NCBI GenBank assembly: GCA_963556695.1
Contig: CAUWAG010000007.1
Span: forward strand, 4,586,818 to 4,650,817
Reading direction: 5' to 3'
DNA from: Anthostomella pinea
Lineage: Eukaryota; Ascomycota; Sordariomycetes; Xylariales; Xylariaceae
DNA: 64,000 bases
Part shown: piece by piece, positions 12,278 to 27,200 of the stretch
Layout of the letters: every line of letters starts with the position of its first letter
Numbering within the stretch: the stretch's first letter is position 1
The notes under the pieces: model-generated
What the model was told of the DNA's origin: nothing
The model's input: only the letters and a program-made list of their open reading frames with translations
Database searches by the model: none
Translations under genes and position numbers: made by a program

Positions 12278-15200
12278 TCAAAGTGATTCTAGCGTGGATG
12301 CGATGTCCTCAATCATTTCCGCAGCGTTTTCCGAGGTGAAGGAGTGATGGTGACAGAAAACGCCAATGTCCAAGGCATTCGCTTGAACTGCCACTTCGAT
12401 GTCGATCGCATCCTGCCCAGGCGACGAGATTAGCGAACTATTACCGAGGCGAATGCTCATGCAAAGGGGTAGTAACGTCATAGACATGACTGAATAAGGC
12501 GACTTACCACATACGAGTCCATCACACGGTTAGGCGAAAGCGCTTCCATCTCTGGGCCCGCTAGGTACGATGTGATATCAACGGGTCCAGAAGACCGAGA
12601 GACACTGTCGTTAGCCTCGCTGATCGTCACCGCTCCTTGGCCATCGTCGACCGTCTTCGGGAGAGACAGGAGATTGACAAAAGTATCGACTCGTATCCCG
12701 GTCCACTCGTGAATCTCCCATAAGCCGGCCGTGGAGTTTTCAGGACTGCCTATGTCGAGCAGATCTTTCTGAATATCCATGGCTATAGCGTCAATGCTCC
12801 GACTAGCTGGATTGTCGACCTTTAGAGGAATAATGTTCAGTGTTGGAAGTGGTGATTCTTCGAGACCAGGATGACTGGTCCGATTGGCGACATACACGCC
12901 GAAGACGACATTGTCGCTGTCCAGATGCTGGGCGTGGCGACGAAACTTGGCGAGCACTTTGGAGTATGCGGCAAAGAACAGTGCCTGGAGCGTGAAGCCC
13001 ATGGCAGCGCTCGTATGTTTTAGCGTAGCGACGTTACTGACGACATCGCGTCTGAACTCGAAGACTCGTCGACTATCTTGGACTTGGGCTGGCTGCGGTT
13101 GGTCAAGCAGCATCGTCCGCACCGCACCTTGAAGGTAGGAGGTCCAGAACTGCTCCCGGGAAGCTCTGAGATCTGAACTCACGTGCTTCGAAACGAAGCT
13201 GCACCATGCGTTGTGGTCATCGGGTTGAACTGAAATTGGAGAAGACCTGCCACAGAGATCCCTCAATCGGTTGAGGATGACTGGCAGGCTGACTCCATCA
13301 TATAATGCGTGATGAAGGTGGAGGTGCAACTCCGCCTTCCCCAGTTGCTGTTTCGTGACCCGTATAAGAGCGAAAGGTGTCGCCGAGTATACAAACTCCC
13401 ATTGTTCTTCCCCGACTGCTATGAATGGGTTTATCGCGCGGTTCCTCAGCGATTTGGCTTTCGCAACGACCTGGACGAAGGGAGACTGGAGGGAGGGAGA
13501 CGCGACAAAGTAGGTACGTAGAATGGGGACTTCGTCGACGATAGCCGCCCAAGCATTCGAAACCGTCTCGTGGCTTACCTGTCCAGAAAGCTTATAAGTG
13601 AACTTGGGGAAGAATACCAGACCATGAGTATTTTGCCAGGTGGTCAACATGTGTACCTGCATAGGCAAAGCCGGTAGTACTCGCTCAACAGAATCAGAAT
13701 CCAGACAAGTCCTGTCGATCAAGGAGGGGATACCAACGCCGTCGAGAGGCAAGCTGAGGTCTGTCGGAATATCTGAAGGCGAGGTGGTCGTCCCATGAAC
13801 AGAGACATCTGGCAGGGCTAGAACTTGACGAATTGATGATGCCTTCAGCAACTCCCTGACAGGTACCACGAGACCACGTTTGCGTAACATGGAGCTAGCC
13901 TTGATAGCACTGATCGAGTCAAGCCCCAGATGGTAAATAGAATGGTCGAGGCTGATAGCGTCTCGACTGAACCCGGATATCTCAGAGAGAACGTCTATGA
14001 CAGTACCCAATGTGGCGAATGGGGCAGTCATCCCTTGAGAAGGGCTCTTTTTGGCTGGCTTCTTCACTTCCAGTGGGCTGTTGATCAATTGCACGGCTTC
14101 CAGACGGCACACAGATACACTACCCCCCTGTTCGTCGAACTCGAGGACCTGATCTGCGTAGCTTGCGGCGAAGAAATGCAACGCGGCTTCAAGCTTGACC
14201 AATATTCGCTCGGCGTCGTGCGACGATACATACTCGTCATCACAAGCCACATGCCACGCGACGGATGTTCCTGTGAGTTCCATCTCGACGCAGATCGGAT
14301 ATTCGACTGCTGACAACGAATGGACCGATCTGACAAGAGGTTGTCTATCGTCACTCGAACGGGCTTTGGCATTCTGAAGGAGAAAAAGCGTATTGAAGAG
14401 CGGCTCACCTTCCACGCGGGCTAACCTTTGGGTCTCCCGCAGCGGGATTTGCTGATACTCCATGACACTCGACATTGTAGTTTGCACGTAATGCAGATAC
14501 TCGGTGGCAGTCCCGTGAAGCACAACTCTTAAAGGCACAGTGTTCATGGTTGGAAACAGTAGGTCTTGTGACTCATCGGTGTCTCGTCCAGACAGCACAA
14601 CGCCGAATACGAGATCCAGAGATTTCGACAATGTAGCCAGCACTGCAGCCCAGCACCCTTGACCAAGGACCTGTGGCGTGACACGATACCTCTTGCAGAG
14701 TGCCTTGATATCCAGCACCCCCAACTCTGATACAGCTGAGAGTCGGTGTATGGTCCTTTGACTCCCATTTGGAGTTTCACGAGCTTTCCCAAGCAGCGTT
14801 GGGTGGGCATTGTGAAGAATGTCAGCCCAGAAACGAGTGGCTGCGGAGCCGGACATGGAATGCAGCCGTGAGAGGTATTGCCTGTACTGTCCCCGTGCTC
14901 TGTAATCACCCTCATACGCAGCCTGCACGTCCGTATGAAGCATATCCAGAGACCATCCATCATACAAGGCGTGGGCGACCGAGAGGACAAGGAATGTCTT
15001 GGTTGGCATAATCGCGACATGTATCTGTAACAAATCGGAAGTGCCTTTCGCCCTTGCCGCCCGATCTCGGGCTCGGTCGGTGATTGCAACAATGTCATCC
15101 AGGCTAGATATCTTCGTGCTTGGTTCGAAACCGAGGCGAGCCTTCTTGACGATCTGGCAATACGCGGTAGGAACTCTGGGGTCATCGATCTCCGCAAACG

Positions 15201-18200
15201 TCGTTCGCAAAATCGGTGACCTGGCATATACTGTCGCCCAGGCCGATTTTAACCTGTCAATATCTGTTCCTGGCAGAACTTCCAGTACATCATGATTGAA
15301 ATATCTTTGGAAATTAGAAAGCAGCATGTCCGCAACCATGGCGTCCTGTAACGGTGTTGGCGGTAGCACGGCCTCGACGTCTTTAAAGTCCAGAACTGTT
15401 CGGGCAAGAGAAGCCGACATCAGCGATATGGTGCTGTTCAAGCCTGCCGAGTCGCCCAGTGACACGTCATCAGCAGTAGTCTCGTTGAATAAGAGTAGAA
15501 TACTCTCTATCGTCGAATGCGTCAAGAGGGTGCTCGCCGACACTTTGAAACCCAGCCTGTTCAGTCTAGCTGAAAGCTTGATCATGTCGATGCTGTCTAG
15601 GCCCAGCTCGAAGACATTGGTAGTCTCAGTAATGTCCTCGTCGTCTACTCCAGCAAGTGAGGCAAACTGGTGCCGAATCTTTTGAGCCTGCCCTTCCCAG
15701 ACGAACGCAGTAGTAGCTGTGCTCGGCGTGGTGGGAGTGGAAGAGCGTGAGTCTGACGTTCCGGAAGACAGGTAAGCGATCGTTCCATCATGATGTGATC
15801 TGCGCGACATCGGTACGTGCGTGGTATCACTTGAAGCAGCCAGCATTTCCAATGACTGCCCAAATTCGTCGAGTAGAAAGGCAGCTGCAGTCGAGTCGGC
15901 GAACTCGCTTTGAGCTGCAATTGTGACCCTCAGGGTCTGTTCACAGGTGAGGACAACCTCAACTGACAATGGATAGTCCAGCTGCCCGGAGGAATCAATA
16001 GAACACCACCAAGGACTACGCGCCTCAGCTCCAAAGGTATCCTCTCGATCGAAGGTAAATATACTATCGAACAGCGGTTGCCCTTTCGAACACCATTTCT
16101 GAATGTCTCGCAGCGGCGTATGCACGAATGCAAGGACGGTAGTGTTGTATTCGTGGACTCTCTGAATCATTGTATCCCAAGTGGTGCCATGCGGACAGTC
16201 AACTCTAAAAGGCAGAGTATTGAACATGGGTCCGACCACGCTGTCGATACCATCAACCATTAGAGATCTTCCAGAAAAGACTATGCCGAGGGTTGGAGGA
16301 TGATTAAAGTACTGCCGTAGGGTTGCCAGCCAAGCAGCTTGAAGCATGGTCTGGTGCGTTACCCCCAGCGCCTTGCGTCGAGCTTCGAGGCCATTGACTT
16401 GGAACATACGAGATGTGAAAACATCTCCAGCGTCAGCCTCAAAGGCCAGGTTTGGCATCGGCTGAAAGGAATGATCTTTGAACAGCGACTCCCAGAATGG
16501 ACGGGAATAGTTATGATTGAGGAGCGGACCTTCGGGCAGCACGTCCACAAATGCCGGGCCATATGTGTACGAGACCCCGTGGTATTCTGCGCTCACATTG
16601 CGAAGGATCATCTCGAAGCTGTGAGCGTCGTAGACAGCGTGGAAGAGTCGCAGCACCAACACGTGTTTACCACCCAATTCGATGCAGTCAACTTCGATCG
16701 GATATCGTAGAATAGGCTGATTCTTCTGTATCCAAGACTGGCGGCGGTCTGCGATGGTCTTTTCCAATGACGCACTGCAGTTCTCGATATTTGACCACGG
16801 CAGTGTCTGGCTTCTGAGAGCAACTTGGATGCAACCATCAGTGGTTTCGAGAAAAGCCGTTCTTAGGACGGGAAACGACGCCGCGAGTCTCTCGAAGGAC
16901 GTCTTCAGGTGGTCAACAGACACTTGAGGGTCCAAATCAATCACGAATAGGTTGAAGTAGGCCGACTTCGTTCCCTTGACTCTTGATCTGACGACCATAC
17001 CCTCCTGCAAAGGAGTACATGGTGCGATGTATTCTATCTCGGTCTTGTCCACCTCCAAATCTCTACAGGCAATGGCGATGTGTTTGTGGCAGAGCGCACG
17101 AATTGACTGCTTGATCTGGAGCGCGTGGTTGGTAGGATCTGCCGTGTTTGCTGTCAGAACTCGGGCAAGTTGACTGATCTGGGGATGTCGCAAGATAAGG
17201 GAAGGGCTTGCTGAAGGGAATCCTAAGACGCGAAGCTGTCTGGCCAACCTCGTCACAGTGATTGAGTCGATGCCCAGCTGGTATATCGTGGACGAGGGCG
17301 AGATATCATTCACTTCGGCTGGTACAACATCGCACAGCGCCCTTGAGACCACCAGTTCCGTCTCGTTGAGTGCTCGATGGATTTCCGCAGAGAGCACTGC
17401 AATATCGCGTAACTGGTCCTGGGACAGGTCTGCGAATAGCTGTTTCAGTCGATTGGTGTCTGCCTTGTTGTTTGGCGACAGAGGAAGGAACGGCACGCAA
17501 AGGACGTACGTAGGAACCATGTACCCCGGAAGACGCCCTCTGCACGCATCCAATGCCCGTCGAGATAGGTCGACATGGCTCTTGTCACGAAAGACTATCA
17601 GGTCTTCAGTGGACCCTGTACTCACGGAAGGGGATATAAAGGACACAAGAAGGTCTCTGTCCTGCTTAGCGCGCCTTGTGACCACAGTGACCACGTCAGA
17701 TATCTCATGGGCTAGATCATCCTTGATGACGTGATTGATCTCGCCAGTTTCCAACCTCTGACCGCGAAGCTTGACCTGATCATCGGCTCGACCCAAGAAA
17801 TCAAAAGATCCATCATGGAGTACACGAACCAGGTCACCAGTACGGTAGACCCTTTCGCCGTATGCCTCTAGTGTGGGAAACCGCTCATCGGTGAGCTTTT
17901 GGCGTTTCAGATATCCACTACCAACCAGTCGTCCAGATACACATAGCTCCCCGACACCACCTCTGAGGACTGGAACCTGGGTACCCGGCTCGAAGACGTA
18001 GGTACCAACATTAGGGAACTGACTTCCAATATTCGAAGACCTCCCGTTTTGTGGCACTCTTTGACGCATGGTGACGCCGATAGTGGCTTCTGTTGGACCG
18101 TATGCATTGTAAATGACTCGCTGAGGTCCCCAAACATCCAGTATCTCTTGTCGCAGCTGCTCCCCTCCTGTGATGAAGACGCCGTTGCAGAGACTTGGCA

Positions 18201-21200
18201 CTTCGTCAGGCTGAACAAGTCTTGCCAGGCTGGGTGTGAGGTCTATGTGTGTGATTGCAAGTCTGGATATCGTCGAGGCCAAGTCACTAAGGACGAGGTC
18301 CTTTGGAGCTGCGACAACTGTAATGCCGACGTACCAGGACCAATACTGCTCCAAGACGGACACGTCAAAGTGAAACGAGGCAAATTGGAGCCATCTGGAT
18401 CTGGAGTCCCAATGCCCAGCAAAGAGGTGTTCGAAGGCGGCCATTGCCTGGATAACGTTATCGTGACTGATCAGACAACCTTTCGGAGCACCAGTAGTAC
18501 CACTCGTGTAAAGGCAGTAACACGTATCGGACGGCGATACCTTGCGTGTAACACCCTCGTGATCGAGAGTAACATCATCAAGTAACTTTTCGCTGACCAC
18601 AAGCATCGGGGTGACGTTGAGATAACTCTGGTTGGCCAACCTGTTCTCAACCATCAGCAACGTCGCGTCCGAATCGGCCAGAATGAACTCGTGCCGGGTC
18701 ATAGGTGCCGATGGATCAAGCGATAGAAATGCGCATCCTGCCTTGAGGATTCCCAAGATGGTAAAATAAGCTTCGGGGCACTTGTTGAAACAGGTAGCAA
18801 CTATGCTATTCGGCGGGATATTCTGACGGAGGATTAGATGGGCGACCCGGTTCCCCATGTCGTTTAGTTCTCGGTAAGTCCACTGCCGAGACTGGACGGC
18901 GTCGTTGATACCATCGGCGAACTCGAGCGCTACAGCGTGTGGCATGCGTTGCGCGCTGTGCTCGACGAGTTGATGCGCCAGTTGCGCACTGGACGGAAGC
19001 TGCTGACACTCCGCTGGGAGAATGGAGAACAGGGAGGGCGAACGTTTCGTAAGGTCGATGGCATGACCTTTGGGAGATCGAATGAGATCACCCAATATGG
19101 CATCAAACTGAGCAAGAAGGATACTAGCTTGTTCATGCGGGAGTTTGTTGGTGTCGAAGCTGAGATTGAGCTGGGTCGTACCCATTAGCGACTCCTCTAC
19201 CTCTAATGAGAGTGCATAGTCTACAGATGCGATCTCCTCGAGCACCGTCCACGGCAGGCTAACGGTAGGCCTTTCCGACACTTGATAGATGAGGATCGTG
19301 TCGAAGAGCTGGCCATCGGGCCGCCCAAGCCATCTTTGGATCTGAGGCAGAGGCGTGTGTTCATACCGTCGTACAACTTCATTGTATTGAACCATACTTT
19401 GGAGCAATTCTGTATTTGAGGCAGAATTCCGTGCCAGAACAGGTAAGGTTGTTAGCATTGGGAGCGTTGTCCTTCTTGCTACGCCAGCTGTACGTCCGTC
19501 GAACACAACCCCAAAGGTGACACATGACTCGCCTAGATAAGCAGACAGTAGTCGAGCCCAAGCCCCTTGAAGCGCAGCTTGTACTGTCACCCCGGCGTCA
19601 GCAGCAGCCAGCCGAAGAGCCCGAGATGGCACACTAAAAGACTTGGAAATGCTGCTGAAAATCGCACTGTCAACGTGAAGCGGCGTCATGGTCGGGAACT
19701 TATTGACCACGACCTGGTCGGCTTTTCCTCTCCAGAATGCTTCAGCTGCTTGCTCAGAGGAGTGCACTGAACTGAAATAGTGCGACAAAGCTGGCTGGAT
19801 GGACGATTGGGCCTCAACCTTGCGACCAGAGATGATACTGGCCAGTTCATCTAAAAGGACACGTAACGAGAATGCATCGTATAGAGCATGATGAATCGCG
19901 AGGTGCATCGTCAACAAATCAGACTCTGCCTTACCCTCATCTTTGACAACAGCTACGCGCCAAGGTGGCCGCGAAAGCGACTGGAATGCGCTTGCGGCTG
20001 ATTGTGAGCGCCACAGCTTGACATCGAACGAGTTAGACTGATGAAAAGAGACCGGAACATGCAGGCCCGTCTCAGGGTAGACCACCATAGCAAAGGAGCT
20101 CTCCTGGTGGTCAACGGACCCGAAACCAGTACGGAGTATTTGATGACGGGCAGCAAGGCGAATCCACGAGTCGACAACCTGCTGGAAGCCCAGCTCAGGA
20201 TCCAAAGACCAACTCGTGTAATTGAAGTAGTATCTTCCCTTGGACGCCAGGAACTGGGAGACCATGCCCTCTTGTGTGGCTGTACACGGTAAAACTGCCT
20301 CGGGATCGCTGCTCAGGCCTCCAGCCTTTTGTAAGTCGCTGCTGACCTGGCTTTGGAAACAGTCGAAGTCATAAGAGACGGATTCAGGGGCATCTGGTTT
20401 CCTTGTTGCGCATGACGCAATCCCTGCGCAGGTCGGGTTCTCGAGAATGTCTAGGGCGGACACGGCTATCTGTTCTCGTCGGAGAAGTGTAGCAAACTGG
20501 ACGGCAGCGATGCTATCCAGCCCATAGCGGTAGATCGGTGTATGGCGCTCAATCTTCTCCTCGAAAACCTGGGACAGTTTCGACAGCACCTTTCGAATCG
20601 ACGTCTCCTTCGGGCTCCAGTCCTCACCCGCTGCGGTAAGCTGCACCTGGGAAAGCCTATCTTCTTGTATTGACTCGAAGAATGATTGTCCAAGTTGGTC
20701 TTGCAGTTGGGAGGGCAGCATTGCTGTGGTAAGTAGGTAGGATGAAGGGTGCCTCAAGCTGGTATCAACAGCACAGCAGAATATCTCGGCAATCGTCAAT
20801 AGAGTTTGGTGGGAGAACAATGACCTAGCACCATGTAAGCAGCGAACGTGGTACCAAAATTCGGACGATGACCTACGGGTCTCGATGGAGATGCAGCATC
20901 AAAGCATCGTCGACCTTCGAAGGAACGACCTCGCAAACTATCGGAACCTACATACACATGAGCTTACATATGGCGAAGCGGTGCAGCTTAGATTGAGCTC
21001 ACATCCATGGCACCATCCTCCTGCTCCAGAGACCAAAGACTTTCGTCCAAAGGAGTTGGTTCTGGCTGAAGAATGAGTACCGTGTCGAATAAGCGTGACG
21101 ATGCTGAGAGTTGGGAGTGTACATGTCGCAGACTGGTAAATTGGAATGGCAGCGTCTCGGCATTCAAACTTTGGAACGCTTTCATGGCTTCGATGAGGAA

Positions 21201-24200
21201 TCGAGAGTCAGACAGATCCAACCGAACTGGTATGGTATTAAAGCATGGCGCCACGAGAGTATCGATGCCGTCCATGGTGATGGAGCGGCCACTTAAAACG
21301 TTGCCAAAGCAGATATCGCTGCTGTTCTGCAGCATCGAAAGCGTGATGGACCATGCAGCTTGGCAAAGTGACAGAAGCGAAACACCCAACTTCTTGAGTC
21401 GCAACTCGAGAGATACCAAGGAGAAGGTAGATGCCCTCGCAGATATCAGTCTCGACTTCGAGTCGTCCTCGAATTCCATCTGCCTCAAGCGACGCGGGCT
21501 GTAGCCAAGGAGATGCTTCGTCCAGAACTCAGTCGTCCCGGGAGGAGAACGAAATGTCTCCCGCAGGAATGTCTCGAAGGGAAGGGGTGCTGACAGCTGT
21601 TCTTGACGATGTAGTGCCTCGACTTCCGAGAGCATGATCCTCATCGAGATGCCATCATAGATGGCGTGGTGACAGACAAAGGAAAGGTACTCTCCGGAGT
21701 CTTTCGACTGGACGATTGCGAGCGACGCTGGAGGTTCACCCGAATCAACCACCTTCAGGATCGAGTTCACGTGCTCAGTTACCCGCCGTCCAGGCGACGC
21801 AGCGTCTGCTTCAAGGACCTGCCATGTAGGCACGTGAGAACCCAGAACTACCTGCACGGCGGGATACCGGACGTCATCAGTTGTCACGAAGCAGGTTCGC
21901 AGGATGTCGTGTCGCTGGAACATGCTATTCCAATACCTCATCATCACTTCAGATGGTACGTGAAGTCGGAAAAGCATCTGATTGTAGTAAGAAGGTCCAG
22001 CCGACAACGACTGAGATGCTGTAAGCATTGCCTCCTGTAATGGAGTACAAGGAAGCACGTCTCGTACTGGTGTTCCCGCGTCGGTGAAACGCTTGCGCAC
22101 AGTTTCTATAAGCTTCATTGGGAGTAAAGGACCGCCCGGCCGTGTGTCCACGGGGACCTCAACCTCACTGATTGCCAAGGCAAGTCGCCCAATGCTAGTG
22201 TTCTGGAGAACCAGAGACAAGGGAATTCGTTTTTGGAGCGCCGATTGGAGCTTGCGGGCTATGGGCATGGCAGTGATGGAGTCTAGACCAAGTGCTGCGA
22301 AAGAGCACCAGCGGCTGATTGCGTTCTTGTCCACTTTCAGGGTATCTGAGAGAATTTCCGCGATTAGAGTCTCTATCGCATTCCACTCTGACATGTCCTC
22401 CGTTTCGTCTTGGGCGGAGCTGCAAAAACTGAGCGCGTCACCAGTGAGTTCATCGACAGAACGACGTAGGGTTTCATCGTCGACCTTCCCAGACGACGTC
22501 AATGGCAACGCGGATATAGGAACAATGAAAGATGGCACGCTGTAACCTGGTAGGGCTCCCTGAAGTTCTCGTCGTAAAGCGACCACCATTTGCTTGAGAG
22601 AATCAGTGTGAGGCAGTAGACCAAATTTTGTGGGCTCATGATCGGCAGGGACGCAGAACAGTGCGAGTTGCTGTGTACCCGTGCCCCTGAGAGTAACGAG
22701 CACGCTTGTGCACGTTTTGACATTACCGTTTCTCAGGGCAGTTGCCTGGATCTCCTGCAACTCGATTCTTGAACCCCGGAGCTTCACCTGGGTGTCTAGT
22801 CTCCCGAGGATCACAAGAGAACCGTCTGGCAGCATGCGGCCTATGTCTCCAGATCGGTACATGCGTCCGTACTGCGGATGGTCGATGAATTTGGCGGATG
22901 TTGTCTCGGGCAGCTTCAAATACCCGGATGCGACCTGGTCGCCACCGAAGCAAAGTTCGCCTACGCAGCCTATGGGAACGAGGTCTGTTGACTGGGGATC
23001 GAAGACAAACGTTGAAGTATTGTCGAAAGACCACCCTAAGAATTGTGACGAGTCACCTGTTTCAACCTTTCTGACAGTGCAGATGTTAGTCGTTTCCGAG
23101 GGACCGTATCCTGATCTGAATTAGCTTCATTGATAATGTGTTCGGCTTGGATTCGGCCGACCTTGGTAAAGGTAAGTAGACCACGTTTCGAGAACCTCGT
23201 CCGTCATGGGCTCGCCAGAAGTGACCAAGAATTTGACGTTGGGCACATGGCTTGGATTTAGTAGGGAAGCCACCGTGACAGTCATGCTCAGATGGGTAAC
23301 ACCGAGGGCCCGGACCGCCCCTGCGAGATCTTCGAAGAGCGCGTCATTCGGGACTGAGCATAAGCACATGCCGTTTGCCCATGCAAAGAAGATCTCGAAA
23401 ACAGACACGTCGAACGCTTGAGAGCAGGCTTGAAGCATTCTGTCAGATGGATCGTGAGGGTAGATGCGGGACAGGACCTCGATGTTACTCAACATATTCC
23501 CGTGCATGACGGAAACACCCTTGGGCACGCCAGTTGTACCACTAGCGGAAAGATGTTGAGCTTTCATGAACATATTCCAAAGAGGGTGGATTCGCCTACC
23601 TGGTATATATGATGTAGGCGAGATCGCACAAATTCCCGGATATGTCAAGGTTGGCATCGGGAAAAGTGTGTAGCCTTAGAGAGTTAATGTCGATGATGCT
23701 GCAGGGGGTTTTCTCTGCCGCTAAAAAGGGGCAGGTCATTGCATCAACTAAGCAGATTTGCGGTTGAGCCTGTTCAAGAATCAGCAGTACCCTCTGCATT
23801 GGAGTGGTGGGAAGAATCGGTAGGTAGGCGCAACCGGTCTTCAGTATGGCCAGGATACTGCAGTACAGCAACGGGGATTTGTCCAAAACAATGGCAACTA
23901 TGCCTCTGGGTGAGGCGCCATTCTGTTGAAGGTAGCGTGCCATTTGATTCGCCTTTGAGTTGAGATCATAATACGTCAATGTCTCCGATCCGACCTCAGA
24001 CGCGCGGAATGATGAGTTGAACTGAAGCGCATTCTTGGCTGGGTATTGTGACGCTGTTTTCTCCACGAGTCCAGACAAGCTCGAGAGAGTCTTGATGCGC
24101 TTGGGAGCATGATTGTAGCGGGAGAGATTTTCGATGGGAAAGGAATGCGGTATACTAGCAATTGTGGCATCGTCATGACGCATGAAGTAGTCCACCAAAT

Positions 24201-27200
24201 GAGTTAGGTGTCTAACGAAAATACCGATCTGGGTCTCCGAGAAGACATCCGTATGCCACGTCATTTGGCAGAGGAAGGATTTCTCCAGAGGTTGTACTTC
24301 GACAAGCAACTTGGCCTCTACAGCATCCTTGTGCCCAGTCTCTCGCACGATGTTCGAGCTCTGTCTGCGACTGGCGAGTGTTTCTTGGTATGCGAAAATG
24401 ACGTCGAACAGCTTCGACGTGGTCGCCAAGCCTGCAGCTCGCTTTATGTCGACCAGCGGAAGTCTTCCATACCGAAGAGTGTCTCGGTTGGTTGCCTGTA
24501 TGCTCTGCAGGAACTCCCTGATGGTCCGGAATCGCCCGAGGTTGACTCTGAGAGGTAGCGTGGCCACGCATGGTCCCATGATCTTCTCGATCCCAGCGAT
24601 AGGTAGAGCTCGGCCCGAAGAAACAGAGCCCATGATGACATCTTCAGTACCATTGAGTGCCCCCCATAGCCAGCCCAGACAAGCCTGGAAGATAACTTGA
24701 GGGCCCACAGATGATTGTAGAACAGCGTCCTTGGCCGCAGCGGGCTCAAGGGGGATTATCTCGGAAATTGATCTTATCAGGGGCTCCATCACCCTGACAG
24801 TCTTGAAGTTGGGTACCGGCCCAGGGCTACTGTCGCGGAGATGTTCAGCCCAGAACTCCCTAGAATCTATCGGTTCTGTACCTGACGTCCCCACTAGGTA
24901 GGCAGAGACGTCCTGAAACTGCGGCCGCTCGATTGGTTGCTGCCCACCTGCCAAGCGCGAAAGATCTTCAGTCAATAAGTCTATGGTCCAGCCATCGTAG
25001 ATGGAATGATGGAGGGTCAGTAAGACCACATGAGATCGCGAGGGGACGGAAAAGAGTTTGATATTGATCCGTAGGGGGCGACGAAGGAAAAGTTCGGTGT
25101 TGGTAGGTTTCCAGAAGTCAGAGTCTTCGGTTTCCACGAGCTGACTGTTATCGAATGTTTTCCAGATAATCTGGCACAGTTTGTCTTCAGAGTACGCGAA
25201 GCCCGTCCGAAGGATTTCGTTACGCTGCGCTAGATCCACCAGCCAGGACCGGATGGAGTCCAAGGCGACCGTTCCTGGGACTCGAAGTTCGGTTTGGTTG
25301 ATATAGAGTCTGGGGTCTTTGAGGGTTTCCGCAATCATCGATTCTTGGAGCGCTGTGCACGGCTCGACACGTTCGATCTGATTGACATTTGGCTCGGGTG
25401 ACGCGTCCACATTCGATAGATGTATGATTTGATTTGGAGGGCGCTGTTCTGTCGAATTGCTACTTGTGGGTAGACGATTGCGGCTTGCTGAGGTGGTTGT
25501 GGTTTGTGTTGAACGCCAGAGATCCCGGGGCGTCCGCGCACTCAGGATATCAATAGGGTCAACATCAATCCCCATGCCCCTCAGCGCAGACGCGTACTCA
25601 ATAGCCGCTAAGGAGTCAAGCCTTGCCGACGAAAAACGGGTGGAAGGGGTCACTGACTGAGCAAGGAGCTGGCTCGCAAGCTCGCAAAGAAGACGTTCTT
25701 GTTCATTCTCGAAATAGCCTTCCACGTCAGCATTTAGAGAACCGCCCGTGGACGCCTCGTAAGGTTGAACGAGCTTTCGTCTATCGATCTTGCCCGAGGG
25801 TAGCCGTGGGAAAGCATCCATGGTCATGACTTCCGAGGGAATCATGAAGGATGGCAACCAGGCTTTGCATCCGGCGAAAAGCTGCTCCCGCATGTCTGGT
25901 CTGCTGTCAACTGCGGCAAAAGCTACCAATGCATTCGAGACCACTGTTGCAAATGCACCATGACACCCTGGTACTCTTAACAAAGCATGCTCGACCTCTC
26001 CTAGTTCAAGTCGTTGTCCATTCAGCTTGACCTGCGCATCATCAATCCTTCCAAAACACTGGATGGTTCCATTTGGCTGCATGCTGGCCTTGTCCCCTGT
26101 CTTGTATATTCGACCCCACTGCGTGTCAATGAAGGAGGCAGAGGTCTGCTCGGGTCGATTGATATAGCCCGTGGCAAGCTGACTGCCTCCAACAGCAAGC
26201 TCCCCAACATGGCCGAATGGGAGGACGTCTAACTGGGATGAAGCGCTACGGTCGCCTGGGAGATCAATGATGAATGCCGACACGGTATCCAAAGAGGTGC
26301 CAATCGAGTTCCGCCCGGATGTCTTCGAGAAGGCCGACTGCAACGTGCTGTAATGAACTTCTAAGTATAGTAGCAGAGCATGCGACAAGGCTATTACATA
26401 CCAGTGAATTGTAGCTTCGGTAGGCCCGTACAGGGCCCAGAGTAAGCTCTCCTGGTGCTCGTCGCCACCGAATTCTTGAATCACTGGCTCGGTGAGCATC
26501 TCCCCTATGGTGAGCAGTAGCCGCAAGCCAGGGGCGTTGCTTCTCGTCTTCAGCAGGCTGCCGGCAACGGATGGCGTTAGTTCACAAGCATCAACATCCA
26601 TCTTGCGCAAGATGGCAGGAAGATCAGTCAACATCTCAGCACGATTGCAGCAAACCAATGTTTCTCCCCTGAAAAGCGGAAAGAAGATCTCGAAGACAGA
26701 AACATCGAATGTGGGGGCCGCGAATTGAAGAAAGCGCTTGAATAGTGGGATATGGCGGTCATGGGCAAGCAAAGCCTGCGTCGCAGAGAAATGAGAAATG
26801 CCGACTCCTTTGGGTGTACCTGTAGAGCCAGACGTGTACATGACATAGGCCAGGTCATCCTGTGTTGCTTCCCTGGCGGGCAGGGACGGGCGGGTGTTGA
26901 AGGCTAGAGGGCTAAGGACGTTGTCAATAGATATGACCCTGACACTTTCATCAACGGTGGGAACCTTGGAGACCAGGCGGCCACTCGCGAGAACGACGCT
27001 TGCGCCGACATCTTTGAGAATGAACTTGATGCGTTCAGGCGGGGCATCCAGGTTCAATGGACAGAATGCGCCACCAGCTTTCAAGATGGCAAAAAGAGCA
27101 ACGTAGAGTTCAGGTGACTGAGGCGCCAGGATGGGAACTACCAACGGCTTTGGAGTACCTGACGATGACGTGAAGCCCAAGACGTTTGATATATGAGAAG

